A stretch of 64,000 bases of DNA from Actinacidiphila paucisporea (lineage in GTDB: Bacteria; Actinomycetota; Actinomycetes; Streptomycetales; Streptomycetaceae), in the NCBI RefSeq assembly GCF_900142575.1, contig NZ_FRBI01000003.1, positions 353,926-417,925 of the forward strand, in the 5' to 3' direction. Below are positions 13,329 through 22,256 of this stretch, one piece after another; within the stretch, counting starts at the first letter, position 1; each line of letters begins with the position of its first letter. The translations under genes were made by a program, and so were the position numbers. The notes under the pieces are model-generated. The model saw only the letters and a program-made list of their open reading frames with translations, was not told where the DNA came from and did not search any database.

Positions 13329-15539
13329 GTGTCCCTCGCTCTGTACCGCCGCTATCGTCCCGAGACCTTCGCCGAGGTCATCGGGCAGGAGCATGTCACT
13401 GACCCGTTGCAGCAGGCGCTGCGGAACAACCGGGTCAATCATGCGTACCTGTTCAGCGGGCCGCGCGGGTGCGGGAAGACGACCAGTGCGCGGATCCTGG
13501 CCCGCTGTCTGAACTGCGAGCAAGGCCCGACGCCGACGCCCTGCGGGGAGTGCCAGTCCTGCCGCGACCTGGCCAGGAACGGGCCGGGGTCGATCGACGT
13601 GATCGAGATCGACGCCGCCTCCCACGGTGGTGTCGACGACGCACGTGACCTGCGGGAGAAGGCGTTCTTCGGGCCCGCGGGCAGCCGGTACAAGATCTAC
13701 ATCATCGATGAAGCTCACATGGTCACCTCCGCGGGGTTCAACGCCCTGCTCAAGGTGGTCGAGGAGCCGCCGGAGCATCTGAAGTTCATCTTCGCCACGA
13801 CCGAACCCGAGAAGGTCATCGGAACGATCCGGTCGCGTACGCACCACTATCCGTTCCGGCTGGTGCCGCCGGGGACGTTGCGCGACTACCTCGCGGAGGT
13901 GTGCCAGCGGGAGTCCATCCCCGTCCAGGACGGGGTGTATCCGCTGGTAGTGCGGGCCGGCGCCGGTTCCGTGCGGGACTCGATGTCGGTGATGGACCAA
14001 CTGCTGGCCGGGGCGGCGGCGGACGGTGTGACATACGCCATGGCCACCGCCCTGCTCGGCTATACGGACGCGACGCTGCTCGACGACGTCGTGGACGGCT
14101 TCGCCGCCGGGGACGGCGCCGCGGTCTTCGGGATGGTGGACCGGGTCATCGAGGGCGGGCACGACCCGCGCCGCTTCGTGGCCGACCTGCTGGAACGGCT
14201 CCGCGACCTGGTCATCCTGGCCGCCGTGCCGGACGCCGTGGACAAGGGCCTGATCGACGCGCCCCGCGACGTGGTGGAGCGCATGCGCGCCCAGGCGTCG
14301 GTCTTCGGGGCCGCCGAGCTGAGCCGCGCCGCCGACATCGTCAACACCGGGCTGACGGAGATGCGCGGGGCGACCTCGCCGCGCCTTCAGCTGGAGCTGA
14401 TCTGCGCCCGCGTGCTGCTGCCCGCCGCGTACGACGACGAGCGTTCGCTCCAGGCCCGGCTGGAACGGCTGGAACGGGGCGGCTTCGGGGGCGTGGGCGG
14501 AGCCGCCGTCGCCGCTCCCGTCGGTGGTACGGCCGGTGACGTCAGCAGCGGGGCCGCCGCCGCCCGGGCCGCCGCCACGGTACGTACGCCGCCGCCCGGG
14601 CCGGTCCGCGCCGCGCCGGAGCCCGCGCCCGCCCCCGCACCGGAGCCCGTAGCCGAGCCCGTACGCGCACCCGACCCCGTACCGCCGCAGGCGCCCGCCA
14701 GGCCGGGAGCCTGGCCGACCTCCGCACCGCAGAACCCGGCCCCAGCCGCGGCCCCAACCCAACAGCAGGCACCGGCTCAGGCCCAGGCGCCCGCTCAGGG
14801 GGCGGCCGGCGGGAGCGGTGACCCCTCGCGGGTGCGGCAGATGTGGCCGCAGATCCTGGACGCCGTCAAGAACCGGCGGCGGCTGACCTGGATGCTGCTG
14901 TTCAACAACGCCCAGGTCTCCGGCTTCGACGGCGAGACCCTGCAGGTCGGCTTCGACAACCCCGGCGCCCGCAACAGCTTCACCAACAGCGGCAGCGAGG
15001 ACGTACTCAAGCAGGCGATCAACGACGCGCTCGGCGTGCAGTGGCGCATCGAGGCCATCGTCGACCCGTCCGGGGGCGGACCGGCTACGGGTGGCGGCGG
15101 CTTCGGAGGCGGCGGGGGAGGCGGCTCCTCGCGGCCGCCCGCGCCGCCGCAGGCCCCGGCCGCGCCCCAGGCGTACGGCGGCGGCGCGGCGAGCCCGGAC
15201 GCGTACGGCTCCGCGCAGGCCGTCACCCAGGCCATGGCCCAGGCCGCCCCGCAGAGCCGCAACGCCGGCCAGGGCGGACACGGCGGGCAGAACGGCACGA
15301 TCGGGCAGGGCGGCGGCGGCACCGCGACCGCCACGATGCCCCCCGGGCCCAGGTCCGCGCCCGCCGCCGCCCCGCCGCCGGAACCGCCGCGGCGGTATAC
15401 CGACGAGACGCCGCCGCCGATCGAGGACGACATCCCCGAGGACGACGACCCCGACCTCGTCGATTCGGCGCTCAGCGGTCACGATCTGTTCATCCGCGAG
15501 CTGGGCGCGACCGTGATCGAGGAGATCCAGCACGACTGA
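13329..15539 (+). CDS. dnaX: DNA polymerase III subunit gamma/tau
   Basis: A 736-residue clamp-loader ATPase. It starts VSLALYRRYRPETFAEVIGQ, with Walker A GPRGCGKT at residues 44-51, a four-cysteine zinc module from about 60 to 80, DEAH Walker B near 120, and an SRT sensor motif. GTG 13329 is the family start; upstream codons fall within the SRP RNA 3' flank. Residues about 400-480 and 600-700 are long Ala/Pro/Gly/Gln-rich linkers, common in actinobacterial tau proteins. The conserved C-terminal module between them (QILDAVKNRRRLTWMLLFNNA) fits the polymerase-binding tau region. Confidence 0.97.
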   Translation: MSLALYRRYRPETFAEVIGQEHVTDPLQQALRNNRVNHAYLFSGPRGCGKTTSARILARCLNCEQGPTPTPCGECQSCRDLARNGPGSIDVIEIDAASHGGVDDARDLREKAFFGPAGSRYKIYIIDEAHMVTSAGFNALLKVVEEPPEHLKFIFATTEPEKVIGTIRSRTHHYPFRLVPPGTLRDYLAEVCQRESIPVQDGVYPLVVRAGAGSVRDSMSVMDQLLAGAAADGVTYAMATALLGYTDATLLDDVVDGFAAGDGAAVFGMVDRVIEGGHDPRRFVADLLERLRDLVILAAVPDAVDKGLIDAPRDVVERMRAQASVFGAAELSRAADIVNTGLTEMRGATSPRLQLELICARVLLPAAYDDERSLQARLERLERGGFGGVGGAAVAAPVGGTAGDVSSGAAAARAAATVRTPPPGPVRAAPEPAPAPAPEPVAEPVRAPDPVPPQAPARPGAWPTSAPQNPAPAAAPTQQQAPAQAQAPAQGAAGGSGDPSRVRQMWPQILDAVKNRRRLTWMLLFNNAQVSGFDGETLQVGFDNPGARNSFTNSGSEDVLKQAINDALGVQWRIEAIVDPSGGGPATGGGGFGGGGGGGSSRPPAPPQAPAAPQAYGGGAASPDAYGSAQAVTQAMAQAAPQSRNAGQGGHGGQNGTIGQGGGGTATATMPPGPRSAPAAAPPPEPPRRYTDETPPPIEDDIPEDDDPDLVDSALSGHDLFIRELGATVIEEIQHD

Positions 15540-15783
15540 CCTGCGATGATGCGGACTGGTCCGGCGGGGTAATCCTTGCGGCTCACCAGTGCGCTACTCC
15601 GGGTGGAGTCCGCGCCGCAGCGATCCTCCGTACGGCGTAGGGCGCACCGCCGTACGAGCACGTAGGCTCGGCGTGTCAGTGAAAAAAGCGGTGGCCGAGC
15701 CACGGCGGCACGGATGGAAGAGCCGGCACGACAGCCGGCGCGGCAGCAGTACGACGAAGCAGACGCGAGGGCAGGAGCGAACC

Positions 15784-16116
15784 GTGATTCCCGGTGGTCA
15801 GCCGAATATGCAGGCGCTGCTCCAGCAGGCGCAGAAGATGCAGCAGGACCTGGCCGCGGCCCAGCAGGAGCTGGCCGAGACCGAGGTCGAGGGCTCGGCG
15901 GGCGGTGGCCTGGTGAAGGCGACGGTGTCCGGCGCAGGCGAGCTGCGGGCGCTGGTGATCGACCCGAAGGCCGCGGATCCGGACGACACCGAGACGCTGG
16001 CCGACCTGGTGGTCGCCGCCGTCCACAATGCGACCGACGCGGCACAGGAACTGCAGCAGCGCAAGCTCGGCCCGCTCACCCAGGGGCTCGGCGGCGGTCT
16101 GCCGGGCCTGTTCTGA
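15784..16116 (+). CDS. YbaB/EbfC nucleoid-associated protein
   Basis: A 110-residue protein with the family pattern [20 protein letters not shown], a long N-terminal helix, then [20 protein letters not shown]. YbaB/EbfC dimers bind DNA as tweezers; the dnaX-ybaB-recR order is conserved widely. GTG 15784 has GGAG upstream. The 244 bases before it hold no gene and probably its promoter. Confidence 0.93.
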   Translation: MIPGGQPNMQALLQQAQKMQQDLAAAQQELAETEVEGSAGGGLVKATVSGAGELRALVIDPKAADPDDTETLADLVVAAVHNATDAAQELQQRKLGPLTQGLGGGLPGLF

Positions 16117-16152
16117 CCTGATCCCTCTCTCACTCCTGGAAGGCGTGCCGGC

Positions 16153-16752
16153 GTGTACGAAGGCGTGGTGCAGGACCTGATCGACGAACTGGGCAGGCTG
16201 CCCGGCGTGGGTCCCAAGAGCGCGCAGCGCATCGCCTTCCACATCCTGCAGGCCGACCCGGCGGACGTACGCCGTCTCGCGCACGTGCTGGCCGAGGTGA
16301 AGGCGAAGGTCCGCTTCTGCAAGGTGTGCGGCAATGTCGCGCAGGACGAGTTGTGCCGGGTGTGCCGCGATCCGCGCCGCGACCCGGCGGTGATCTGCGT
16401 GGTCGAGGAGCCCAAGGACGTGGTCGCGATCGAGCGGACCCGCGAATTCCGCGGGAAATACCACGTGCTGGGCGGGGCGATCAGCCCGATCGACGGTGTC
16501 GGCCCCGACGATCTGCGGATCGCGGAATTGCTCCGCAGGCTGGCCGACGGCACCGTCACCGAGCTGATCCTGGCGACGGACCCCAATCTGGAGGGCGAGG
16601 CCACAGCGACGTATCTCGCCCGGACGGTGAAACCCATGGGGCTGCGCGTGACGCGCCTGGCCAGCGGCCTGCCCGTGGGTGGCGACTTGGAATACGCGGA
16701 CGAGGTCACGCTGGGGCGGGCCTTCGAAGGGAGGCGGTTGCTCGATGTCTGA
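16153..16752 (+). CDS. recR: Recombination protein RecR
   Basis: A 199-residue protein of standard length. It has an N-terminal helix-hairpin-helix ([20 protein letters not shown]), a zinc finger CKVCGN...CRVC at about 57-72, and a Toprim domain starting [10 protein letters not shown]. The C-terminal Walker-like region follows [21 protein letters not shown]. Works with RecO and RecF to load RecA at gaps. Overlaps the next start by 8 bases. Confidence 0.97.
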   Translation: MYEGVVQDLIDELGRLPGVGPKSAQRIAFHILQADPADVRRLAHVLAEVKAKVRFCKVCGNVAQDELCRVCRDPRRDPAVICVVEEPKDVVAIERTREFRGKYHVLGGAISPIDGVGPDDLRIAELLRRLADGTVTELILATDPNLEGEATATYLARTVKPMGLRVTRLASGLPVGGDLEYADEVTLGRAFEGRRLLDV

Positions 16753-17449
16753 CACCGTGGTGAAGAAGAGCGCGGGAGCCGGCGCGGCAGGGCCGCCGCA
16801 GGCCGAGCCGTTCGTCCCGCAGGAGCCGGACGAGTTCGCCGTCCAGATCGCCGACCAGGTCGAGAGCTTCATCGTCGCGATCCGCGAGATCGCCAAGGGC
16901 GACGACCCGGACAGCGCGGTGCCGTACTTGCTGCTGGAGGTCTCGCAGTTGCTGCTGGCCGGCGGGCGGCTCGGCGCGCACGAGGACTTCGTGCCCGACG
17001 AGCGTTACGAGCCGGACGCGGGCCCCGAGCCCGACGAGGACGACCTGCGGCAGCGGCTGGCGGCGCTGCTGGAGCCGATCGACGTCTACTCCGAGGTCTT
17101 CGACCCGTACGTGCCGAGGTCGACGCCGGTGGCGTGCCGGATCTCGGACGACATGGCCGACGTGGTGGCGGACCTGATGCACGGGATGACGCACTTCACG
17201 GCGGGGCGGGTCTCCGAGGCGCTGTGGTGGTGGCAGTTCTCCTACCTGTCCAACTGGGGTTCCACGGCGAGCGCGAGCCTGCGGGCGCTGCAGTCGCTGG
17301 TCGCGCACGTACGGCTGGACAGCCCGCTGGACGAGCTGGACGGCCTGGACACCGGTGGCGACCCGGACGACGACGACGAGCTGGCCGAGGAGGCCGGCAA
17401 GGTCATGGAGGCCGAGCTGGGGACGTTGGGGCTGCGCCCCGCGCAGTGA
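16745..17449 (+). CDS. DUF5063 protein
   Basis: A 234-residue soluble acidic protein. The conserved core ([22 protein letters not shown] and [23 protein letters not shown], split for length) matches DUF5063, found next to recR throughout Streptomyces; no biochemical role is known. The ATG lies inside the end of recR, so translation is coupled. The C-terminus is a run of Asp/Glu. Confidence 0.85.
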   Translation: MSDTVVKKSAGAGAAGPPQAEPFVPQEPDEFAVQIADQVESFIVAIREIAKGDDPDSAVPYLLLEVSQLLLAGGRLGAHEDFVPDERYEPDAGPEPDEDDLRQRLAALLEPIDVYSEVFDPYVPRSTPVACRISDDMADVVADLMHGMTHFTAGRVSEALWWWQFSYLSNWGSTASASLRALQSLVAHVRLDSPLDELDGLDTGGDPDDDDELAEEAGKVMEAELGTLGLRPAQ

Positions 17450-17654
17450 AGCCGAGCTGCCGCTGCCCCTTCCCGGTGGCTGCTGCTCCGTCCTGGCTGC
17501 CGCACGTCCGTCCCGGCTGCCGCACGGCGGCTGACTCCGCCCCCGCTGCCGGCCATCCCTTGAGCGGCATATCTCACCATGCGATACGTGCCGGGCAGAT
17601 CGGACCTGCTCGTTAAACTGGGCCGACCGATTCACCCCTGAGCGAGGAGCGCAC

Positions 17655-19013
17655 GTGGGCCTTGTCGTGCAGAAGTACGGCGGCTCCTCCGTCGCCGATG
17701 CCGAAGGCATCAAGCGCGTCGCCCGCAGGATCGTGGACACCAAGAAGGGCGGCCACCAGGTCGTCGTCGTGGTGTCGGCGATGGGCGACACGACGGACGA
17801 GCTGATCGATCTCGCGGAGCAGGTCTCGCCGATCCCAGCGGGTCGCGAGTTCGACATGCTGCTGACCGCCGGAGAGCGGATCTCCATGGCGCTGCTGGCG
17901 ATGGCGATCAAAAACCTCGGCCACGAGGCGCAGTCGTTCACCGGCAGCCAGGCCGGTGTGATCACCGACTCGGTGCACAACAAGGCGCGGATCATCGACG
18001 TGACGCCGGGCCGGATCCGTACCGCGCTCGACGAGGGCAACATCGCGATCGTCGCCGGCTTCCAGGGCGTGTCGCAGGACAAGAAGGACATCACCACGCT
18101 CGGGCGGGGCGGCTCGGACACCACGGCGGTCGCGCTGGCCGCGGCGCTCGACGCCGAGGTGTGCGAGATCTACACCGACGTCGACGGGGTCTTCACCGCG
18201 GACCCGCGGGTGGTGAAGAAGGCCCGCAAGATGGACTGGATCGCCTTCGAGGACATGCTGGAGCTGGCCAGCTCCGGTTCGAAGGTGCTGCTGCACCGCT
18301 GTGTGGAATACGCGCGGCGCTACAACATCCCGATCCACGTGCGCTCGTCGTTCTCCGGGCTTCCGGGCACCTGGGTCAGCAGCGAGCGGCCGGCAGGCCT
18401 GGCGCAGCTCACATCGCGGCTCGCGCCGCACCCCGCATCGCACCCCGCATCGCAGTCCGCATCGGAATCCGCATCGCAAGGAGACAGCCCAGTGGAGCAG
18501 GCGATCATCTCCGGCGTCTCGCACGACACGTCCGAGGCGAAGATCACCGTCGTCGGGGTGCCGGACAAGCCCGGCGAGGCCGCGACGATCTTCCGGGCCG
18601 TCGCGGACGCCGAGATCAACATCGACATGATCGTGCAGAACGTGTCGGCCGCGGCCACCGCGCTCACCGACATCTCCTTCACGCTGCCGAAGTCCGAGGG
18701 GCACAAGGCGATGGAGGCGCTCACCAGGGCGCAGAAGGTGATCGCTTTCGACTCGCTGCGCTACGACGACCAGATCGGCAAGATCTCGCTGGTCGGGGCC
18801 GGGATGAAGACCAACCCCGGGGTCACGGCGACGTTCTTCGAGGCGCTGTCCAACGCCGGGGTGAACATCGAGCTGATCTCGACCTCGGAGATCCGCATCT
18901 CGGTGGTCACCCGGGCGGACGACGTGAATCCGGCGGTGCAGGCCGTGCACTCGGCTTTCGGCCTCGACAGCGACAGCGACGAGGCGGTCGTCTACGGCGG
19001 CACCGGGCGCTGA
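17655..19013 (+). CDS. lysC: Aspartate kinase, alpha subunit (contains beta-subunit start)
   Basis: A 452-residue enzyme phosphorylating aspartate, the first step to lysine, threonine, methionine and diaminopimelate. [12 protein letters not shown] holds the catalytic Lys; [11 protein letters not shown] and [15 protein letters not shown] are further active-site motifs. Two ACT domains occupy about residues 283-452. An unusual HPAS/SAS low-complexity insert at about 259-276 is encoded by a 12-base tandem repeat (18433-18480) just before the internal start. GTG 17655 has GAGGAG upstream. No aspartate-semialdehyde dehydrogenase gene follows, although asd usually does in relatives. Confidence 0.96.
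   Translation: MGLVVQKYGGSSVADAEGIKRVARRIVDTKKGGHQVVVVVSAMGDTTDELIDLAEQVSPIPAGREFDMLLTAGERISMALLAMAIKNLGHEAQSFTGSQAGVITDSVHNKARIIDVTPGRIRTALDEGNIAIVAGFQGVSQDKKDITTLGRGGSDTTAVALAAALDAEVCEIYTDVDGVFTADPRVVKKARKMDWIAFEDMLELASSGSKVLLHRCVEYARRYNIPIHVRSSFSGLPGTWVSSERPAGLAQLTSRLAPHPASHPASQSASESASQGDSPVEQAIISGVSHDTSEAKITVVGVPDKPGEAATIFRAVADAEINIDMIVQNVSAAATALTDISFTLPKSEGHKAMEALTRAQKVIAFDSLRYDDQIGKISLVGAGMKTNPGVTATFFEALSNAGVNIELISTSEIRISVVTRADDVNPAVQAVHSAFGLDSDSDEAVVYGGTGR
18477..18494 (+). promoter_or_regulatory. Internal ribosome site and GTG start of aspartate kinase beta subunit
   Basis: AAGGAG at 18478-18483 is 8 bases before an in-frame GTG at 18492, giving a protein beginning (M)[16 protein letters not shown]. 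Alpha2-beta2 aspartate kinases of actinobacteria make the regulatory beta subunit from such an in-frame start. Confidence 0.85.
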
Positions 19014-19154
19014 CCTCCGATTCTGACTCCGGTGCGCTGACTTCGCGCGTTAATCCAGGAACTAATTCCGGGCGAATCAGGCTGAATACGACCGAAACTG
19101 GCTGCAATTTGGTCTGGACCACTTGAATCCACCCGGTCAAACATTGGAGAATTT

Positions 19155-19192
19155 GCTCCCTCGTGGCTGCAACCGCAGGCCACGAGGGAGCG
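19155..19192. terminator. Terminator after lysC
   Basis: GCTCCCTCGTGGC pairs with GCCACGAGGGAGC, a perfect 13-bp stem followed by TCTTTGTGT. The rest of the 360 bases between lysC and the sigma gene (19014-19373) holds no gene; the right part should contain the sigma-factor promoter. Confidence 0.85.
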
Positions 19193-19373
19193 TCTTTGTG
19201 TCAGCGCACTGCCAGGGTGCTGTCCTGGGGTGCTGCACACCGAACGTGAACGGGGGTCGTCGGTGTAAATGGGGCGCTGAGGAAGAGCTGGTGCGCATGG
19301 GGATATTTGACGCTCCGTCGGGCGGTGTGCCTTGCGCGTACAACCCTGACGGGGGGACGCGTGTCCAACACAC

Positions 19374-20069
19374 GTGGCGGAAGCACTGGGTATCGAAACC
19401 GCATTCGGGCAACGGGGGACGATCGCACCCGTGCGTCCGGTACGTCCGCCGCGTCCGCCGCGGACCGGGCAGGCACACGGGGGGCTGCCGGTGATCGCGC
19501 CCTGGCCGGTGGCACGGGTGGACCCGGCCCAGCCCGCCACCGCCGAGCGCGGGGACACTGACCCCGCGATGGCCGTCGGCACCACGGTCGACCACCTCAC
19601 CGAGACCTACCGCGCCCACTACCGCGCCCTGCTGGGCCTGGCGGCGCTGCTCCTCGACGACACCGCCTCCTGCGAGGACGTCGTCCAGGAGGCCTTCATA
19701 CGGGTGCACTCCGCACGCAGCCGGGTCCGCGATCCCGAGAAGACCCTTGCCTACCTCCGCCAGACGGTCGTGAACCTCTCCCGCTCCGCACTGCGCCGGC
19801 GCCTCCTCGGCCTGAAACTCCTCTCCAAGCCCATGCCCGACATGGCCAGTGCCGAGGAGGGCGCGTACGAGCTGCTGGAACGCGACCAGCTCAAGGCCGC
19901 GATGCGCTCGCTGCAGCGCAGGCAGCGCGAGGTGCTGGTACTGCGCTACTTCGCCGACATGACCGAGGCCCAGGTCGCCGAGACGCTCGGGATCTCGCTC
20001 GGCTCGGTGAAGGCGTACGGCTCGCGGGGCATCGCCGCCCTGCGGGTCGCGATGGAGGCAACGGCATGA
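19374..20069 (+). CDS. SigE-family ECF RNA polymerase sigma factor
   Basis: A 231-residue protein. Region 2 begins ETYRAHYRALLGLAALLLDD and continues CEDVVQEAFIRVH. Region 4 reads QRRQREVLVLRYFADMTEAQ and then AETLGISLGSVKAY, the DNA-binding helix-turn-helix. About 75 N-terminal residues are Pro/Arg-rich linker. GTG 19374 is used by relatives. The stop overlaps the ATG of the next gene, a membrane-anchored protein that is probably its partner. The inducing signal is unknown. Confidence 0.9.
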   Translation: MAEALGIETAFGQRGTIAPVRPVRPPRPPRTGQAHGGLPVIAPWPVARVDPAQPATAERGDTDPAMAVGTTVDHLTETYRAHYRALLGLAALLLDDTASCEDVVQEAFIRVHSARSRVRDPEKTLAYLRQTVVNLSRSALRRRLLGLKLLSKPMPDMASAEEGAYELLERDQLKAAMRSLQRRQREVLVLRYFADMTEAQVAETLGISLGSVKAYGSRGIAALRVAMEATA

Positions 20070-21232
20070 CCACCCCCGACTCCCGGGACGACGCACACGG
20101 CATGGACCCGCACGACTCCCCCGCACACGACTCCGCGTCCGAGCCTGCCGCCTCGGCTGTCCCGTCCGCCTCGCCCGAACCTGGCGGCGCCACCGACGCG
20201 GACGGCCCGGCCGACGAGAGTGCCGAGGAAGCGGCGCTGCGCGACCTCCTGCACGGGGCCGTCCGCGACCTCAGGCCCGCGTCCGACGCGCTGGAGCACC
20301 TGCGGCGGGCCGTACCCGCCCGCCGACAGCACCGCCGGCAGGCGCTGGCCGGCACCGCCGCCGCCGTGCTGCTCGTCGGCGCCGCGGTGCCCGCGCTGAT
20401 CCGCGCCGCCGCGACCGGCGGCAGCACCACCGCCGCCCCCGCCAACGCGGCCAGCACGCACGCCGCCCGGACGGGCGAGGACGGCCACGTCGACGGCTGG
20501 GGCACCACCGGCGACTCCGGGCAGTCCGACCACCAGAAGGACAGCGGCGGCCAGGGCAGCAAGGCCCCCTCCCGGGGCGGCACCGACGGCCCGTCGAGCG
20601 TGGCCACCAGCCCGGGCGGACCGCCGCCCGTCAGCACCCCCGAGTGCTCCGCCGACCAGCTCGGCCAGGGCGCCAGCAGCGCCGCCTCACTCGACGCCAC
20701 CGGCCGGGCCGACGGCTGGTTCCGCGTCGCCAACGTCTCCTCCACCGCCTGCCTCGTGCCGCCGGGACCCGCCAAGGTGCAGCTCTTCGCGCTGGGCACC
20801 GCCGACCTGTCGCAGATCAGCGTGGTCAGCCACACCCCGGGCGACCCGGCCACCGAGCTGCCCGCCACCTCGGACGCCACTCCCCTGGTGCTCGCGCCCG
20901 GCGCGGACTACGAGGTCGCCTTCGCCTGGGTGCCCGCCGACGCGGGACCGGGCGGCTGCTCGCAGCCCACCTCGCCGCCGGCCACGCCGACCCCGACCGA
21001 GACCCCGACGAACACCGCGCCGCCGGACCCGGACGGCGCGGGCGCCGCCGAGAACCCGATGGAGATGCCCAACGGCGCCCCCACCGGGCAGGCCGCCGAC
21101 GTCTCGCTCCGCCACACCCCGGCCGCCGGCGCGCCCGTCGTCTTCGGCCCGACCTTGCAGGGCGCCTGCGCCGGCACCATCTACACGACCGCGCCCGTGG
21201 CCGCCGCCGTGTCGGACGCGCCGCCGTCGTAG
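20066..21232 (+). CDS. Single-pass membrane protein, probable sigma-factor partner
   Basis: A 388-residue protein. Residues 1-85 are acidic and cytoplasmic, with an EEAALRDLLHGAVRDLRP helix. One membrane segment lies at about 93-112 (QALAGTAAAVLLVGAAVPAL). A Gly/Ser/Thr-rich extracellular linker follows, then a domain with conserved cysteines (PECSADQL, STACLVPPG, GGCSQP, QGACAGTIY). The ATGA overlap with the sigma gene suggests anti-sigma control, but no ZAS zinc motif is visible, so the role is inferred. Confidence 0.75.
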   Translation: MTTPDSRDDAHGMDPHDSPAHDSASEPAASAVPSASPEPGGATDADGPADESAEEAALRDLLHGAVRDLRPASDALEHLRRAVPARRQHRRQALAGTAAAVLLVGAAVPALIRAAATGGSTTAAPANAASTHAARTGEDGHVDGWGTTGDSGQSDHQKDSGGQGSKAPSRGGTDGPSSVATSPGGPPPVSTPECSADQLGQGASSAASLDATGRADGWFRVANVSSTACLVPPGPAKVQLFALGTADLSQISVVSHTPGDPATELPATSDATPLVLAPGADYEVAFAWVPADAGPGGCSQPTSPPATPTPTETPTNTAPPDPDGAGAAENPMEMPNGAPTGQAADVSLRHTPAAGAPVVFGPTLQGACAGTIYTTAPVAAAVSDAPPS

Positions 21233-21308
21233 CAGGCGGGGCGAGGTCCCGCCCGGTGCGGCGGGTCCCGGTGGCGGGCGGGCGGCGGCGCCCCCGTACC
21301 GTGGAGGT

Positions 21309-22256
21309 GTGTACCGGTTCCTGCTCACCCCGCGCTGGCTGGTGGTCGGCGTGCTCGTCCTGCTCGCGGTGCCCTTCTGCGTCTTCATGGGCAGTTGGCA
21401 GCTGAGCCGCTTCCAGAGCCGAGTGGACGCGCACAAGGACGCCAAGCACACCGAGGTGCGCACCGCGGGTGAGGCACCGGTGCCGCTGGCCTCCCTGCTG
21501 CCCGACACCAGAGCCCAGCTGCCCTCGGACGCCTCGGGCCGGCCGGTCACCGCGACCGGCCGCTTCGACAGCTCGCGCCAGCTGCTCGTGCCCGACCGCG
21601 TGCTCGACGGGCGCAACGGCTACTACGTGCTCACCCCTCTCCGCCTCGACAGTGGTGCCGCGCTGCCCGTGGTGCGCGGCTGGCTGCCCGGCGACGTCCC
21701 GCCCGCCGCCGCGCGGGCCGCGGTGCCGGCCGCCCCGGCGGGCGAGGTCACCGTGACCGGCGCGCTGCAATACGCCGAGACCGTGGGCAGCAACGGGGTG
21801 CCGGCCGCCCCCGGTGCGCTGCCGACCGGGCAGCTCGGCATCATCAGTGCCGCGACTCTGGTCAACGTCCTCCCCTATCCCGTCTACAGCAGCTGGATCA
21901 CCGCCACCCACGCCACCGCGCCCCTGAAGCCGGTGCCCCCGGTGGCGCCCCCAGGCAGCGGCCTGGACCTCAAGGCCTTCCAGAACCTCGGCTACACCGG
22001 TGAGTGGTTCGTCTTCGCCGGCTTCGTCGTCTTCATGTACTTCCGGCTGGCCCGCCGGGAGGCCGAGGCACGGACCGACGCCGCGCTCGGCCTCCTCTCC
22101 CTGCCTGACCAGGACCCGGGCCGTGACCCGGACCCGAGCAACGCCCCGGACCCGGGCCGCGACCCGGAGCCCGGCAACGACCCGGACCCGGAATCCGTCC
22201 CCGACTCCGCGGCCGCCGCTGACAAGTCGGCCGAATCAGCCGCCCACGTGGCGTAG
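21309..22256 (+). CDS. SURF1-family cytochrome oxidase biogenesis protein
   Basis: A 315-residue protein with two membrane segments, residues about 9-30 and 230-246, flanking an extracytoplasmic domain, the SURF1 arrangement. GSWQLSRFQSR and VVRGWLPGD are family motifs. SURF1 helps insert heme into the aa3 oxidase. The last 70 residues are an unusual Asp-Pro-rich repeat tail, likely disordered. Its 3' end overlaps the convergent S9 peptidase gene by 21 bases. Confidence 0.88.
   Translation: MYRFLLTPRWLVVGVLVLLAVPFCVFMGSWQLSRFQSRVDAHKDAKHTEVRTAGEAPVPLASLLPDTRAQLPSDASGRPVTATGRFDSSRQLLVPDRVLDGRNGYYVLTPLRLDSGAALPVVRGWLPGDVPPAAARAAVPAAPAGEVTVTGALQYAETVGSNGVPAAPGALPTGQLGIISAATLVNVLPYPVYSSWITATHATAPLKPVPPVAPPGSGLDLKAFQNLGYTGEWFVFAGFVVFMYFRLARREAEARTDAALGLLSLPDQDPGRDPDPSNAPDPGRDPEPGNDPDPESVPDSAAAADKSAESAAHVA

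Noticed and set aside
13197..15533. Long open frame (778 codons) on the minus strand opposite dnaX
   Set aside because: Arg/Gly-rich composition and the complementary frame of a GC-rich gene; dnaX motifs are intact on the plus strand.
16706..18124. Minus-strand frame across DUF5063 and lysC
   Set aside because: Spans two well-supported plus-strand genes and has no ribosome site or family motif.
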